From NCBI GenBank assembly GCA_947426525.1, contig CANEEJ010000006.1:1-46848 (forward strand): a DNA stretch of 46,848 nucleotides. Direction: 5' to 3'. Below the pieces are notes generated by a model. The model worked only from the letters and a program-made list of their open reading frames with translations. It was not told the origin of the DNA and ran no database searches. A program made the position numbers and the translations under genes. This document shows, in pieces, positions 26,303-41,300 of the stretch; within the stretch, counting starts at the first letter, position 1; every line of letters starts with the position of its first letter. The stretch comes from an uncultured Clostridium sp. GTDB taxonomy: Bacteria > Bacillota > Clostridia > TANB77 > CAG-508.

Positions 26303-29300
26303 ATGAAAAAAGGGTTAAACAAGAATGCGAAAGAAAAAACGACAATTTCGCAAAAAGTAAAACAGTGCTTAACAAAAGCAAGAAAGTGGTTAGAAAATGC
26401 AAAAGAGTTAATCACTAAAAACAAGAAAACGGCATTAGTGGGAGGAGTAGCAACTATATTATTGGCTGTACTAGGAATAACAGCTATGTTCCAAACAACC
26501 AAAAACACTCAAAATGCAACCGATCCAGAACTAGCAAGAGCCATGAATTATGAACAAGTGCAAGAAGGAGAAGAAAAAGTAGAAGGGACCGAAAATGTAA
26601 AGTTCGATGCCTTTTTCTTGCGTGACATTAACAATGATGGCTATGCAGAAAGTATACGAGGAACTTGTAAAGAAATTGGAAAGGAAGATACCCTGTACAT
26701 GGAACTAAATGTTCAAACAGCAGGGTATTTAAAAGATGCCAAAATTACAGTAGATGGCAAAAACTTTTATTTACAAACCACCTTGCCAAAAGACGAACAA
26801 CTACAAGACAACTACATTGGTAGTAACATAAAAGAAATTAAATTTAACCAATTAAGAAACGGAACCCAAAAAATGCTAACCGGAATTGTAAGAAGTGGTG
26901 ATTATTCTTATAATTCAACCAAAGCATCAGCAATTGGGACCAATATAAACAATTATTCTCAAGTAAACAGTATAACCCTTACTGGAACTTATGTGGATGA
27001 AGTAGGCCGAGAAACCGAAATTTCAAAAACAGTCAATTTTAACATAGATTGGTATGGAACCACAAGAGCAAGAATCTATACTACTACCCAAAACAGAAAT
27101 ATAGAAAATGCAATCAAAGACCAAGAAGGAACCATAAACTTAGATTTCACAGTATACACAGAAGAACTAGACCAAAGACTAAATTTACAAACCAACCACG
27201 TAGAAGCCGAAATACCAGAACTAAATGGTTATGCACCAATTGATGTAATCTACACTGGGAGCAATGCGACAGCAAATTACAATCCAGAAACCAAACTTAT
27301 GACAATTGACAGAACTGCAGAGGTTGCAGAAGATGGAAAAATAACCAATGGAATGGGAAGAACCAATAGCTATGACATAAGAGCCATATACCCAATCGAA
27401 GCTTACCAAGCCTTAGGAACAGAAAGTGTACAACTAAGAGTACCAGTAAAAACTTATTACGAAGGATTTAACAATTCAAACTTAGAATTTAAAAACCCAT
27501 ATAAATCAAATATACCACAAGCAACGATTATCATAAACTACACCAAACCAGTAGAACAAACCTATAGCACAACCTTTGATGTAACAGTAGGAAAATATGT
27601 TTATGATCCAAGTTACCACTACATGGTATCCAAACAAAAACCATTAAAAATATACAATGGAGAAAGTGAGCAAGAAAAAGACGACATCTACACGGTTATG
27701 TGGAAAGGCTATGTAGGAACCAATGCCAACACAGATGGTATGACAATGAAAGAAGTAACAGGAGATCAATTTATTAAAACAGATAGCACACAAGAAAGCA
27801 TGGAAGAGGTAAGTGCTAACATAGGAATCTACTTTACAGGAGCAGAAACCTTACTTGGCGAAAATGGATGGATTAAAGTCTATGACGACGAAACGGGAGA
27901 CCTACTACAAACTTTCACCAAAGACAACTGGAACCAATACAATACAAGCAATCCATACAAATATGCTATCCCAGTAAAACATGTAAGAATTGAAACCAGT
28001 GAAATTGTGAAAAAAGAAACATCACTATATGTATATCACCTAAAAGAAATCAATGACGAAAAAATAACCACTAAATACGAAAGAAGTCAATTTGACCAAC
28101 TACAATATATTAAAGCATCTTTAGCTGGGTTTATAGCAGGAGAGCAAATCGCAAGTGTAACACATCAAGCCTATTACGAAGCACCAATGTCAATAGCAGA
28201 AATTAAAATTAGCAAAAACACCATTTCAACCCAAGGAACTGAAAAAAATGACCGAATTACCATAGAGACCAGAGCAACAACTAGTAACAACCAAGTACCA
28301 TGGCAAAATGGAACCTTTTTAGTAAAATTACCAACCGAAGTAATTGATGTTAAACTAAATGAAGTAAGCATTAATAACCAAAAGGTAAGAATTGAAAACT
28401 ATGAAGTAATCCAAGAAAATGGACAAAACTTTATCAAAATCGTAACCAAAAACGATACGCCACAAACCTACACCATAACCTTGGATGTAGACTTATCAGC
28501 AGACCCAAGAATTGCTACTACAACCAAGTCAATTGAACTATATGCAACAAATGAAAATGGAAGTGACTATTACTACAAAGCAGCAGACATTTATGATGTC
28601 AACAATAACTTGAATACAGAAGAGATAGTAAACCATACAACAACTAGCCTTAGTATGGTATCTCCAAACTCATTGTTAACCAACCAAACAGCTACTAACT
28701 TTGATAACAAAGAAAGCACGGTAATTTCTCCACAAGTAGCAGACGTAAAACCAAATTATGCTGTAGTTGACTATGAACACGAACAAGAAGAACAAACGGC
28801 AACAATTGGTGTACAAATCAAAAATAACTATGCTAGCACCATTAGTGATATTTGTCTATTAGGAAAAATTCCATTTAGAGGAAACACCTATGTGATTAGT
28901 GGAGCAGACTTAGGTTCTAGCTTTACGACTAAAATGACAAACGAAGGAATTGGAATACCACAAGAATTAGCAGAAATAGCAACTATTTATTACTCTGAAA
29001 ATGAAACACCAGATAAAGAAAGAACCAAAGAAGAAAATGGCTGGAAAACCAAAGACCAAGTAGAAAATTGGGACAATATAAAAACATTCTTAATCGACTT
29101 GGGTGATTACGTAATGCCAACTGGAAAAGAATTTCTATTTAACTATGTAGTAAAAATACCAAATGGGCTAGAATTTAACCAAGTAGCTTACAGCCACCAT
29201 GGTGTATACTTTAGCTTAGATACCGAAAACGGAAAATATAAAACCAAAACAGAGCCTAACAAACTAGGTTTTAGAATTGCGGAAAAATACGAATTAAACT

Positions 29301-32300
29301 TAACGAAATACCAAACCGCAAAAGAAAAGAAAGTACCAGGAGCAGCCTATAGCTTCCAAGAAATTATCAAGAACGAAGATGGAAGTGAAACAACAGGAGA
29401 AGCTAAAACAGCAGTAACCAATGCAGAAGGAACCTTAAAAATAACCAACCTATATGCGGAAAAAATCTATGAAATAAAAGAAATTAAAACACCAGATGAC
29501 TACGAATTAAACGAAGATGCCATCAGGTTTATTGCCCATGTGAATGAACATGGTGTGTTAACCATTGAAAAATTACAAGGAAACCCAAAAGGTGAAATAC
29601 AAGTAACGAAAAACGAGGGTGAAAACTACCAAGTAAATATAGCAGTAGAAGACGAAGTAAAAGCAAGTTTAAAAATTACAAAAAAAGAACAAGGCTCAGA
29701 AATTAAAATACCACAAGTACGTTACAAACTAACAGGTTATGGTATGCCACAAAACGGAAAAACCATAACCACGAACCTAAACGGAGAAGCTAATTTAAAA
29801 GGACTAAAAATAGGAGAAGAATACACTTTGCAAGAAGTAAAAGCAGAAGGGTATTATTTAGCGAGCCCAATAAAATTTAGAATAGTAAACAACGAAGGAA
29901 ATTATGTGTTAGAAGAAATAGAAGAAATAAAAGAAAACAACAATACAGAAGGAGAAACAACCGAAGAAACAACAAGCCAAGCAAATGCAATAGTAACTCA
30001 AGAAACAACAGAAGCAGATGGAATCCCAACCATCAGTATTGTATTAGAAGACGAAAAAATTCCAACCTATGACCTAGAAATTACAAAAATCAAAAAAACA
30101 ACAGGAACTACCTTAGCAGACGAAGAGCTAATGGCAAAAGCAGAAGGAAACCTAGCTGGAACAGAAGTAACCTACCTTGCAGGAGCAAAATTCAAACTAT
30201 ACAAAGGAACGGAAGAAATAGGAGAATATATAACCGACAGCACAGGAAAAATTCAAATTACAGGATTATACCAATTTGAAAACAGTAAAAACATAGACCA
30301 AACTTATACCCTAAAAGAAGTATTAGCACCAGAAGGTTATGCTAAAGTAAAAGACATCACCTTTAAAGTAGAAAAAGAAGGAGAAGAACTAAAATTCCAA
30401 GAGGAAGAAACAGAAGGAGCTACCAAAAAACAATACCAAGTAGAAGGAAATACCATAAAACTAACCATAGAAGACAGTCCATCATTTAGACTACTAAAAA
30501 AAGATGCAGAAACCAAACTACCAATTGCAAACGTAAAATTTGCAATCTACAACGTAGATGATGGAGAAAAACCAGCAACGAACAGTAAAGGAGAAACTAT
30601 AGGAACCCTAGAAACCATCAATGGAAAAGCATATTATACCGTAACGACTAATGAAAATGGAGAAATCACAGCAGACCTAACCGAAGGTCTATATAAAGCG
30701 GTCGAATTACAAGCAGAAGACCAATATGACATAGAAAACCAAACTCATTATTTTGGAGTTGGAACATCAAGAGAAGGAAAGAAAGTGCAAACAGTAGAAT
30801 GGGCAAAAGGAATAGGGGGAAGTGAGAGTGATGCAATAACTTCAGTAGTAGCAACAAGTGATGGAGGATATATTGTAGGAGGATATTTTAAAAGTAACGA
30901 AATAGATTTAGGAAATGGAATAATATTAACGAATAATAATGCCTATAGAAATGGAATGTTAATTAAATATACTAGCAAAGGAGAGTGCGAATGGGCAAAA
31001 GGAATAGAAGGTTATGGTAGCGAAATAACCTCAATAGAAGAAACACAAGATGGAGGATATATAGTTGGAGGATATTTTTATGGCATTAAATTAGATTTAG
31101 GAAATGGAATAGAATTATCTAATAATGGTAAGGATGATGGAATGATAATAAAATATAATGCAGAAGGAGAATGTGACTGGGCAAAAGGAATAGGAGGAAG
31201 CAAAACTGATCGAATAACTTCAGTAGCAGAAACACAAGATGGAGAATATATCGTAGGAGGATATTTTCAAAGTGATCAAATTAATTTAGGGAATGGAATA
31301 ATATTAAAAAACTATAATACTAGTGGAATATTGATAAAATATGATGTAAAGGGAGAAATAGAATGGGCTAAAGAAATACGAGGGGAAAATGGTTATGAAA
31401 GAATAGAAGCAGTAACAAGAACCGGTGATGGAGGAGTAATAGTAGGAGGATATTTTGAGTCAGGTTCAATAGATTTGGGAAATGGAATTAGTTTAACAAA
31501 GCAAACTAAAGGTGAATTTGCAGGAATGATAATTAAATATAATAGAGAAGGAGAAGTAGAATGGGCAAAATCTATAAATACAGATATAAATGATACCAGA
31601 ATTTTTTCAGTAGTAGAAACAAATGATGGGGGAATAATAGCAGGAGGAGATTTTAGTGGTAAAGAAATAAATTTAGGAAATGGAATAACACTATCTAATA
31701 ATGGTAAGAAGGATGGAATGATAATAAAATATAATGCAGAAGGAGAATGTGAATGGGCAAAAGGAATAGGAGGAAGTGAGAGTGACGCAATAACTTCAGT
31801 AGAGGCAACAAATGATGGAGGATATGTAATAGGAGGAGATTTTACAGCTACAATAGACTTAGAGAATGGAATAAGAATATCTAGTAGAGGGAATAGTGAC
31901 GGAATGATAATTAAATGTAACAGTGAAGGAAATGTGGAATGGGCAAAGGAAATAGGAGGAACAGCTGGTGATTATATAAATTCAGCAACAGAAACGCAAG
32001 ATGGGAAATATGTTATAGGAGGATATTTTTACAGTAGTTTAATAAGCTTAGAAAATGGGGAAAATTTAGTACAAAAAGGTACAAGTGGTGGTGATGGAAT
32101 ATTAGCTCAATACAAACCTGGTGAAATACCAGAAGTTGTAACAAAACAAGCAAAAGGAATAGGAGGAAATTATGAAGATGCAATAACCTCAGTATCAAAA
32201 ACAACTGATGGAGGATACATTGCAGGAGGATATTTTAAAAGTAACGAAATAGATTTGGGAAATAGAATATTATTAAATCAATCAGTTAGCAGAGAATATG

Positions 32301-35300
32301 GTGATGGAATGTTAATTAAATATAATAAAGAAGGAGAAGCACAATGGACAAGAAAAATAGGAGGTAATGGGGATGAGGCAATAACTTTAGTAGCAGAGGC
32401 ACAAGATGGAGGATATATAGTTGGAGGATATGCAAGTAGCTCAATAGTTGATTTGGAAAATGGGGTAAAATTAAGAACAAAAGAGAGTTCTCTAAGCTAT
32501 ACACAAGGTATTGTAATAAAATATAGTAAAGATGGAGAGGTAGAATGGGCAAGAGCAGTAGGACAAGGATTTAGTGATAAAGAAATGCTTGTAACACAGA
32601 CAAAAGATGGAGCAATTATAATAGTAGTACGGTGGTAACACGATAATTAAGTACAATAAAGAAGGGAAATTAGAATGGGAAAAAGAAAAAGGAGGATATA
32701 GTGGAGACAAAATAACTTCACTAGCAGAAACAAGTGATGGAGGATATATTATAGGAGGACATTTTTATAGTGGTAAAATAGACTTAGGAAATGGAATAGA
32801 ATTATCTAATAATGGCTATTATGATGGAATGCTAATAAAATATAATGCTGAAAGAGAGTGTGAATGGGCAAAAGTAGTAGGAGGAAGTGAAAATGATTAT
32901 ATAAAATTTGTAATTGAAATGAAAGACGGAGGATATATAATTGGAGGAAATTTTTATAGTAGTAAAATACATTTAGAAAAGGGGATAACATTAGAAAACC
33001 AATCAAGTAATACAAGCTGTAGTGATGTAATGATAGTTAAATATAGTAGTGAAGGAGAAATAGAATGGGCAAAAGGAATAGGAGGATCCGCTACTGACCA
33101 AGTAACTTCTCTAGTAAAGGCACAAGATGGAGGATATATAGTTGGAGGATATTTTGAAAGTGCAAAAATTAGATTAGGGCTAATTAATCAGGGAACAGCA
33201 TATAGTTCTTCAGATGGGATGTTAATTAAGTATAATGACGAGAAAATGGAATGGGCAAAAGGAATAGGAGGGACTGGGAGTGATCGTATAATCTCAGTAA
33301 CAGAAACAGATGATAAGGAAATCGTTGTTGGAGGAAATTTTAGTAGTAGTGAAATACACTTAGAAAATGGAAAAACTTTAACGAGTAATGGTAGTTACGA
33401 CGGCATGCTCTTAAAAGTTAGACCAGAAATGGGCGTCCCAGAAATCCAAGAACTAGAAATAGAAAACCAAATCAAACAATTCAAAATCACAACAGACGTA
33501 AAAGAAATCGATGGTATAAAAGGTGGAACCATTTCAGGAGAAGACAAATCACCATACGAAAAAGTAAAATACAACCAAAACAATACACAAGAAATTATCA
33601 TGAAACCAGACGAAAACTATGAAATCATTGGAATTACTGTAAATGGTAAAGAATATCCATTTGAGGCAAATGAAGACGGAACCTATACCATGCCACAATT
33701 TGAACAAATAACAGAAGATAAACATATTGAAGTAACCTACTCATTAAAGGATAACAAAATTATAATCAATAAAGTAGACAGTAAAACCAGACAACCATTA
33801 GAAGGGGCTAATTTTAAACTAGACCAAATAGAAGAAAGAACCAATCCAGAAAATGTAGTAGGAGGATTAACCGCAAATGGACAACAATACATAATAGCAA
33901 ACCCTGAAGACGAAGTAACAGGAACCGTAGGTGAACTAACAGAAAGTGTTGTAGATTTACCACATTTTGTGGAACAAGAGGGAGCCTATGTTCCAACTAA
34001 CAGCAAAACATACCAAAAAGCGAATGTAGCAGAAGCAACTGGAGGAATTCAAAACTCAACAGCAAACTCTTATGTACCAATCAATCTAACAGGAAAAGAA
34101 GGACAATATGTAGTGGTAATTAATGCTAGAGCATCCAGTGAAAGTAATTATGATATTGGCTATGCAACCATAACCGAAAACACAAATACACCAACTTTCA
34201 ATAAAAGCAATACTTATGATGTAAAAATATCAGGAACGGTGGCAGCCAAAGATTACACCTCAACTGTATTGCAAGGAGGAAAAGTTTACTACCTACACTT
34301 AGCTTACCAAAAAGATGGTAGTGGTGATACAAACGAAGACCAAGTCGTATTTAACAGCATTAAAGTGTATGAAGCAACTACAATCAATACAGAAAGTGAA
34401 ATAACAGAAGCAAAAGGAGAATTAACACAACACGACATACAAGCGCCAGTCTTTGTACAAAAAGACGGTACCTATGTTCCAACTAACAGTAAAACTTATC
34501 AAATGGCAAATGTAGAAGGAGCAACAGGAGGAATTCAAAGCTCAACAGCCAATTCTTATATACCAATCGATTTAACTGGTAGAGCTGGAAAATATGTAGT
34601 AGTGGTAAATGCTAGTGTATCTAGCCAAAGCGGAAACGACTATGGATATGCTGTTATTACCGAAAATACCAACATACCAAGTTCTAGTGCAAGTAAAATG
34701 TTAAATATCTCAGGAACCGTGGCAGCCAAAGACTATAACTCTAGTTTACTAGAAGGGGGCAAAATGTATTATCTACACTTAGGCTACCAAAAGAATGCAA
34801 GTACCGATACCGGAGATGACCAAATTGTATTTAACAGTATCAAAGTAGTGGGAACCACAAGTACAACCTATAACTTTATCGAAAACGAAGGAAAATACGA
34901 GTCAAATAACCAAGGAAAAGATAGTACAGTAGCAAACTCTTATTTACCAATTGATTTAACAGGCTATACCGGAAAATACAACTTAGTAGTAAATGCAAAA
35001 GTTTCAAGCGAAAATACTGATTATGGCTATGCAACCGTAACCGAGAACACAACAAGACCAAGCTATAGCACAACCACAGGAAGATTTATCTATATTTCTG
35101 GAACTACAGGAACCAATACAGAAGATAAAGACTATACAACCGTATTGCAAGGAGGAAAAATATATTATCTACACCTAGGCTATTACAAAAATGGTTCTAC
35201 TAGCTCAGGAGACGACAAATTCACAGTAAATAGTGTAAAAATAACCCTAAATGATTCGGAACTATATCACACTGAAGTAACCACAAACAGCCAAGGACAA

Positions 35301-38300
35301 GCCATTACCCAAATACCATTTGGAAAATACAACATAACAGAAATAAAAGCACCAGAAGGTTATGAATTAAACGAAGAACCACAAGAAGTCGAATTTAGAG
35401 CAGACCAAAACCACGAATTTACCATTGAAAATAGTGAAAAAGCAAAATTAGTTGTACACCATTACATCAAAGGAACCACACAAAAAGTAGCAGAAGACAG
35501 TTACCAAGAAGGAAAAATAGGACAAAACTACAAAACAGAACCACAATTAGACCTAGCAAAATATGAACTAGAAAAAGACGAAGAGCAAAACCTAATCTTG
35601 CCAGAAAACGCACTAGGAACCTATGTATCAGGAACAACCGAAGTAACCTATTACTATGTAGAAAAACAAATACCATTAACCGTGCATCACTACATAGAAG
35701 GAACCACAACACCAGTTCCACTAGCAGATGGAACAGAAGCTAAAACGGTGCAAGAAAAAGGAAACAGAGGGCAAAACTATCAAACTAATGAAATTGAAGA
35801 TAGTTTATTAAGTGAACACTACGAATTAGTAGAAGTGCCAGAAAACGCACAAGGAACTTACGAAGAAAACGAAATAACCGTAATTTACTACTATAAAAAA
35901 GTAGAAAAAGAAATAACAATAACAAAAGTAGATGCCCAAAACCAAGAAACACCATTAGCAGAAGCAGAATTTACGATTACGCCAAAAAAAGAAAAACCAA
36001 AACCAATTGTAAGCCAAATGCAAGCAAATGGTAACTACCAATTTGAAAAACAAGGAGAAAAATATGTATCAACCAACCAAAATAAAAATAGTACAAGTAC
36101 TAATGGATACATAGAAATTGACTTAACAAAAGTAGGAAAAACCAAAATAAAAGTGAATGCAGAAGTAGGAAGTGAAAGCAATTTTGATATTGGATATGCA
36201 ACTGTAACTGAGGATACCAATGTACCAAACTTTAATAAAAATAATTCGTACTTTATTAAGATTTCAGGAACACAAGCAGAAAAAGACTATGAAACCGAAT
36301 TAGAAGGTGGAAAAGTATATTACTTACATTTTGCGTATGTAAAAGATGGAAGTAGTTCAACAGCACCTGATACGTTTACGATTAATAGCATAGAAGTAGA
36401 AGGAGCTGTAACAATACCAGAAATTTATACAACCAACGACCAAGGAAAAATCACAACAACACTAGAAGTAGGAGAATACGTAGCAACCGAAATAACGGCA
36501 CCACAAGGTTATGAACTGCCAGAAAATCCTCAAGCAGAATTTGTAATAAACAAAGAAACTGACAAAATAGAACTAACCATACCAAACCACAAAAAACAAG
36601 GAAATGTGGTGGTACATCACTACATCCAAGGAACAGAAGAAAAAGTACCAGCAAAAGAAGAAGGACAAGTAGTAGAAGATGAAACAAAAACTGGAAACCT
36701 AGGAGACATCTTTATTACTAAAGAATCTGAAAACGTAAATGAAAGTTATGAATTGGTACAAGTAGTAGGAAATGAGTCTGGTGAATACGAGGAAGAAGAA
36801 CAAGTAGTTATTTACTATTACAAACTAAAAGCCCCAGAAATAACAAATCATGAAATCACAAAAACAAGTAATACCGAAAAAGTAACAGACCCAAGCCAAA
36901 GTATAGACTACACCATAAACTATCAAGCAACTATCAATCCTTATATAGGAACAGCAACCATAACAATGGTAGATAATTTGCCATATGAAATAGACCAAGA
37001 AAAATCTAACCTAGCAGATGGTATTTATGATGCCGAAAATAGAACTATTACTTGGGAAGAAACCATAGAAAATATCAACACCGTAACTGAAGGAAGTAAA
37101 ACAATTGAAATAACCAAACAAATTAGTTTAGTATTTACGAACTTGGATGTAACCCAAGAAACAGTAATAAACAATGTAGCAGGAACCCTTAAACTAGAAT
37201 CCCCAGAAAAAGAAGAAACTGTGGAAAGTACCAAAGAAATTCCAGCCGAATACCTAATAAATATTGTTGTAAACAAAATCTGGAACGACAACGAAGTACA
37301 AAAGCAAAGAAGACCTAAAAGCATTGTAATCCAAGTAAAAAACGGAGAAGAAGTAGTGGCATCTAAAGAAGTAAATACTACAAATGCAGTAGAAGGAAAA
37401 GAAAACCAATGGGCAGTAGAATTTGAAAACTTACCAAAATACGGAGAAGACGGAAACGAAATCGTTTATACGGTAGACGAAACAGTATTAGATGGTGACG
37501 AACACAAAGATGACTTAAAATTCTATACCAAAGAAATAACAAAAGTCGAAGATAACCAAGCAACGATAAGAAATACCTTTACCGTACCAGACGAAAAAAC
37601 AGAAATTATTGTCAATAAAATATGGAAAGATAACAACAACGAAAATGGAAGAAGACCAGAAGCGATTAAATTACAAGTTAAAAACGGCAAAGATATTGTA
37701 AAAGAAGAAGTAATAAGAGATACTTGGGTTCATACATTTACTGACTTACCAAAATACAACGAAAACGGTGAAGAAATTGTATACACAGTAGACGAAACAG
37801 TATTAGATGGAGACGAGCACAAAGAAGACTTAAAATTCTATACGAAGTCAATCCAAGGAACCACAATTACAAATACCTTTACCGTACCAGATGAAAGAAT
37901 TAAGGTGACTGTAAACAAAGTATGGAAAGATAATGATATTCAAAAACTAAGAAGACCAGAAAAAGTTGTTGTGGTATTAAAACAAGGTAATCAAGAAGTA
38001 GCAAGACAAGAAATAGGACAGGAAGAAAACTGGACTTATACTTTTGAAAACTTACCAAAATATAACGAAAAAGGGCAAGAAATTGAGTATGCAGTAGACG
38101 AAACCGTATTGGATGGTGACGAGCATAAAGAAGACTTAAAATTCTATACCAAACAAATTGGAAAAGTAACAGAGAACAAACAAGCAACTATCATAAATAC
38201 CTTCCAAAAACCAGAAGACACAACCAATGTAGTAGTAAACAAAATTTGGAACGACAACAACAATGAAGCCGAAAAACGTCCAGAAAGCATTAAATTACAA

Positions 38301-41300
38301 CTAAAACAAGGAAACAATCAAATAGTTGAAGAAATAGTAACAGTAGAAAATGCTATCGAAGATAACACAAATACTTGGGAATACACCTTCGAAAACTTAC
38401 CAAAATACAATGAAAATGGACAAGAAATTGGGTATACAGTAGACGAAGTAGAAGTAAATAGCGAAGACTTAAAATTCTACGAAAAAACCATAGAAGGAAC
38501 AACTATAACCAATACCTTTACCCAAAACACAGACAAAATAAATGTAACAGCAACCAAAGTGTGGGAGGATAATGAAGTTCAAAAAGCAAGAAGGCCAAGC
38601 AGTGTAGTTATTCAATTAAAACGAAATGGAGAAGTCGTACAAAGTAAAGACCTTGCTATTAACCAAGAACAAAACGAATTTAGTCTAACCTTTGAAGACC
38701 TACCAAAATACGACCAATACAATAATATTATAAGCTATACAGTAGATGAAGATACTAAAGATGTTGGAGATTTAAAATTCTATGTAAAAACAATTGATGG
38801 AAATACAATAACTAATACTTTTGTAAGACCAATTGACATGATTTCTATTCAAGTAGAAAAGCAATGGGTGGATCAAACTAACATCTATGAAAAACGTCCA
38901 GAAACCGTAACCATAGAAGTAAAAAACGGAGAAAAATTAGTACAAGCAAAAGTAATTTCAAGTGAAGAAAACTGGGAAACAACCTTTACCAAACTTCCAA
39001 AATACGATGAAAATGGACAAGAGATAAGCTATACAATAAAAGAAAAAGAAACCAATGAAGGGGAATTATCTTACTACACAAGTGAGGTTGGAAGAATGGA
39101 AGAAAAGGGAGCAGACGAAAAACAAGTAATAGTAACTAACACCATGACCAAAATCCCAGGATTTGTAGAAATCAAATACGTAGATAAAAACACCAAAGAC
39201 GAAATCGACAATAGAGGCGAAGAAGAAGGAATTGTAGGTGACAATTTTGATATTAGTAACCACAAAAAAGAAATCCCAGGCTACACGTTAGTAGAGGAGC
39301 CAGAAGAAATAACAGGAACTTATACAGAAAAAACGCAAATCAAAACCTACTATTACGCAAAAAATACCAAAGTAATTGTAAAATACCTAGAACAAGGAAC
39401 CAACAAAATTCTAACGCCAGAGCCACAATATGAAATTCTAGGATATGAAGGGCAAGGATATACAACAACTAACAAACAAATTGAAGACTACACCTTTATA
39501 GAGAGTACGAAAAATACATCAGGAACGATGAAAAGAGACGAAATTGAAGTTATTTATTACTATGCACCAAACACCAAAGTTCATATAAGACATTTAGAAA
39601 AAGACGATACACCAGAAAACAATACCGATAATAAAGTGTTAGCAAGTGCACAAGTAATAAATGGTTATGTAGGACAAGAATACGAAACAAAAGCGGTAGA
39701 TATTGATGGCTATACATTAATAGAAAATACTAACAATACAAAAGGAACCATGACAAAAGACGAAATCGAAGTAATCTACTACTATGCAAAAAATACAAAA
39801 GTAATCGTAAAATACTTAGAACAAGACAATACGCCAGACAATAACCTAGACAATAATGTCTTAGCAACTGAAGAAGAACTAAATGGTTATGTCGGACAAA
39901 ACTATGAAACAAACAAAAAAGAAATAGAAGATTACATATTTGTAGAGAGCACAAATAACACAAAAGGAACCATGGAAAAAGACGTAATTGAAGTAATTTA
40001 CTACTATGCACAAAAAACAAAAGCAACTGTACAACATATTGACAAAGAAACCGGAAAAATACTAAAACAAGAAAGTAAAGCTGGAAAAGTAGGAGACATC
40101 TTCAAAACGCACCCAGAAGATATCGAAGGCTATGTGGTAGTAATTGTACCAGAAAACCCAGATGTGACTATGACCAAAGAAGAGCAAATTGTAAAATACT
40201 ATTATGTAAAAATCTCAGCAGGTGTGGTCGAAAAACATATCGACATCATAACAGGAGAATTGCTAGATGGTAAACAGCACCAAGGAAACAAAGGCGATGA
40301 CTACAAGATAGACCCTGAAGAATTCCAAGGTTATGAATTAGTAATTGTAGACAAAGATGGAAATGATAGACTACCAAATAATGCTGAAGGAAAAATGGAA
40401 GAAGAGTTAATCGAAGTAAAATACTACTACATCAAAAAAGCAAGCCTAAGAGTAAAACATATCGACCAAGAAACAGGCTTAGAACTAGCCGAAGATGAAA
40501 CAACACAAGGTTACGAAAACGACGATTATGAAACCAAAGAAAAAACCTTTAAAGGTTACGAACTAGTAGAAACACCAAAAAATGCAAATGGAAAACTACA
40601 AGTAACCAAAAACGAAGATGGAACCTATAACACAGAAACAGTAGTTACCTATTACTATCAAAAACCAAAAGCAAAAACAGCAGTAGTACTTGAAAAACAT
40701 ATTGATATAAACACAGGAAAAACACTAGCTAAAGAGGAACACAAAGGAAAAGTAGGAGATAGTTACAGCATTTCAAGTAAAGACTTTACAGGCTACGAAT
40801 TAGTCAGCAGTAAATTACCAACCAATTATAAAGGACAAATGACAGAAGAAGAAATCGAAGTAATCTACTATTACCAAAAAATAGCCAAAGTAACTGTCCA
40901 ATATATCGACAAACAAACTGGAGAAAAACTAAATCAAGATGAAATCAAAGGCTATGTAGGACAGACCTACGAAACCGAAGAAAAACAATTTGACGGTTAT
41001 GAACTAATAGAAGTACCATCAAACGGAAAAGGTGAAATGAAAGACAGTGAAATCGTAGTAAAATACTACTATAAGAAAAAAGCAGAAATAGAAATCCAAT
41101 ACCTAGAAAAAGACAACAACTATCCATTAGCAGAAAGTGAAGTAGTAAAAGGCTATGTAGGAGACAAATATGAAACCCAAAGAAAAGATATACCATACTA
41201 CAAATTTGTAGAAAGCACAACCAATACCAAAGGAACCATGACAGCCGACAAAATAACAGTAATTTACTACTATCAAAAACAAATCTTTAACTTAAGTGTA

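Noticed and set aside
9007-32632. CGG reassigned to another amino acid (Trp or Gln, as reported for some bacteria)
   Set aside because: Whatever CGG encodes, staying in frame reaches a stop within 2-20 codons at all four sites; only a one-base shift restores the proteins.
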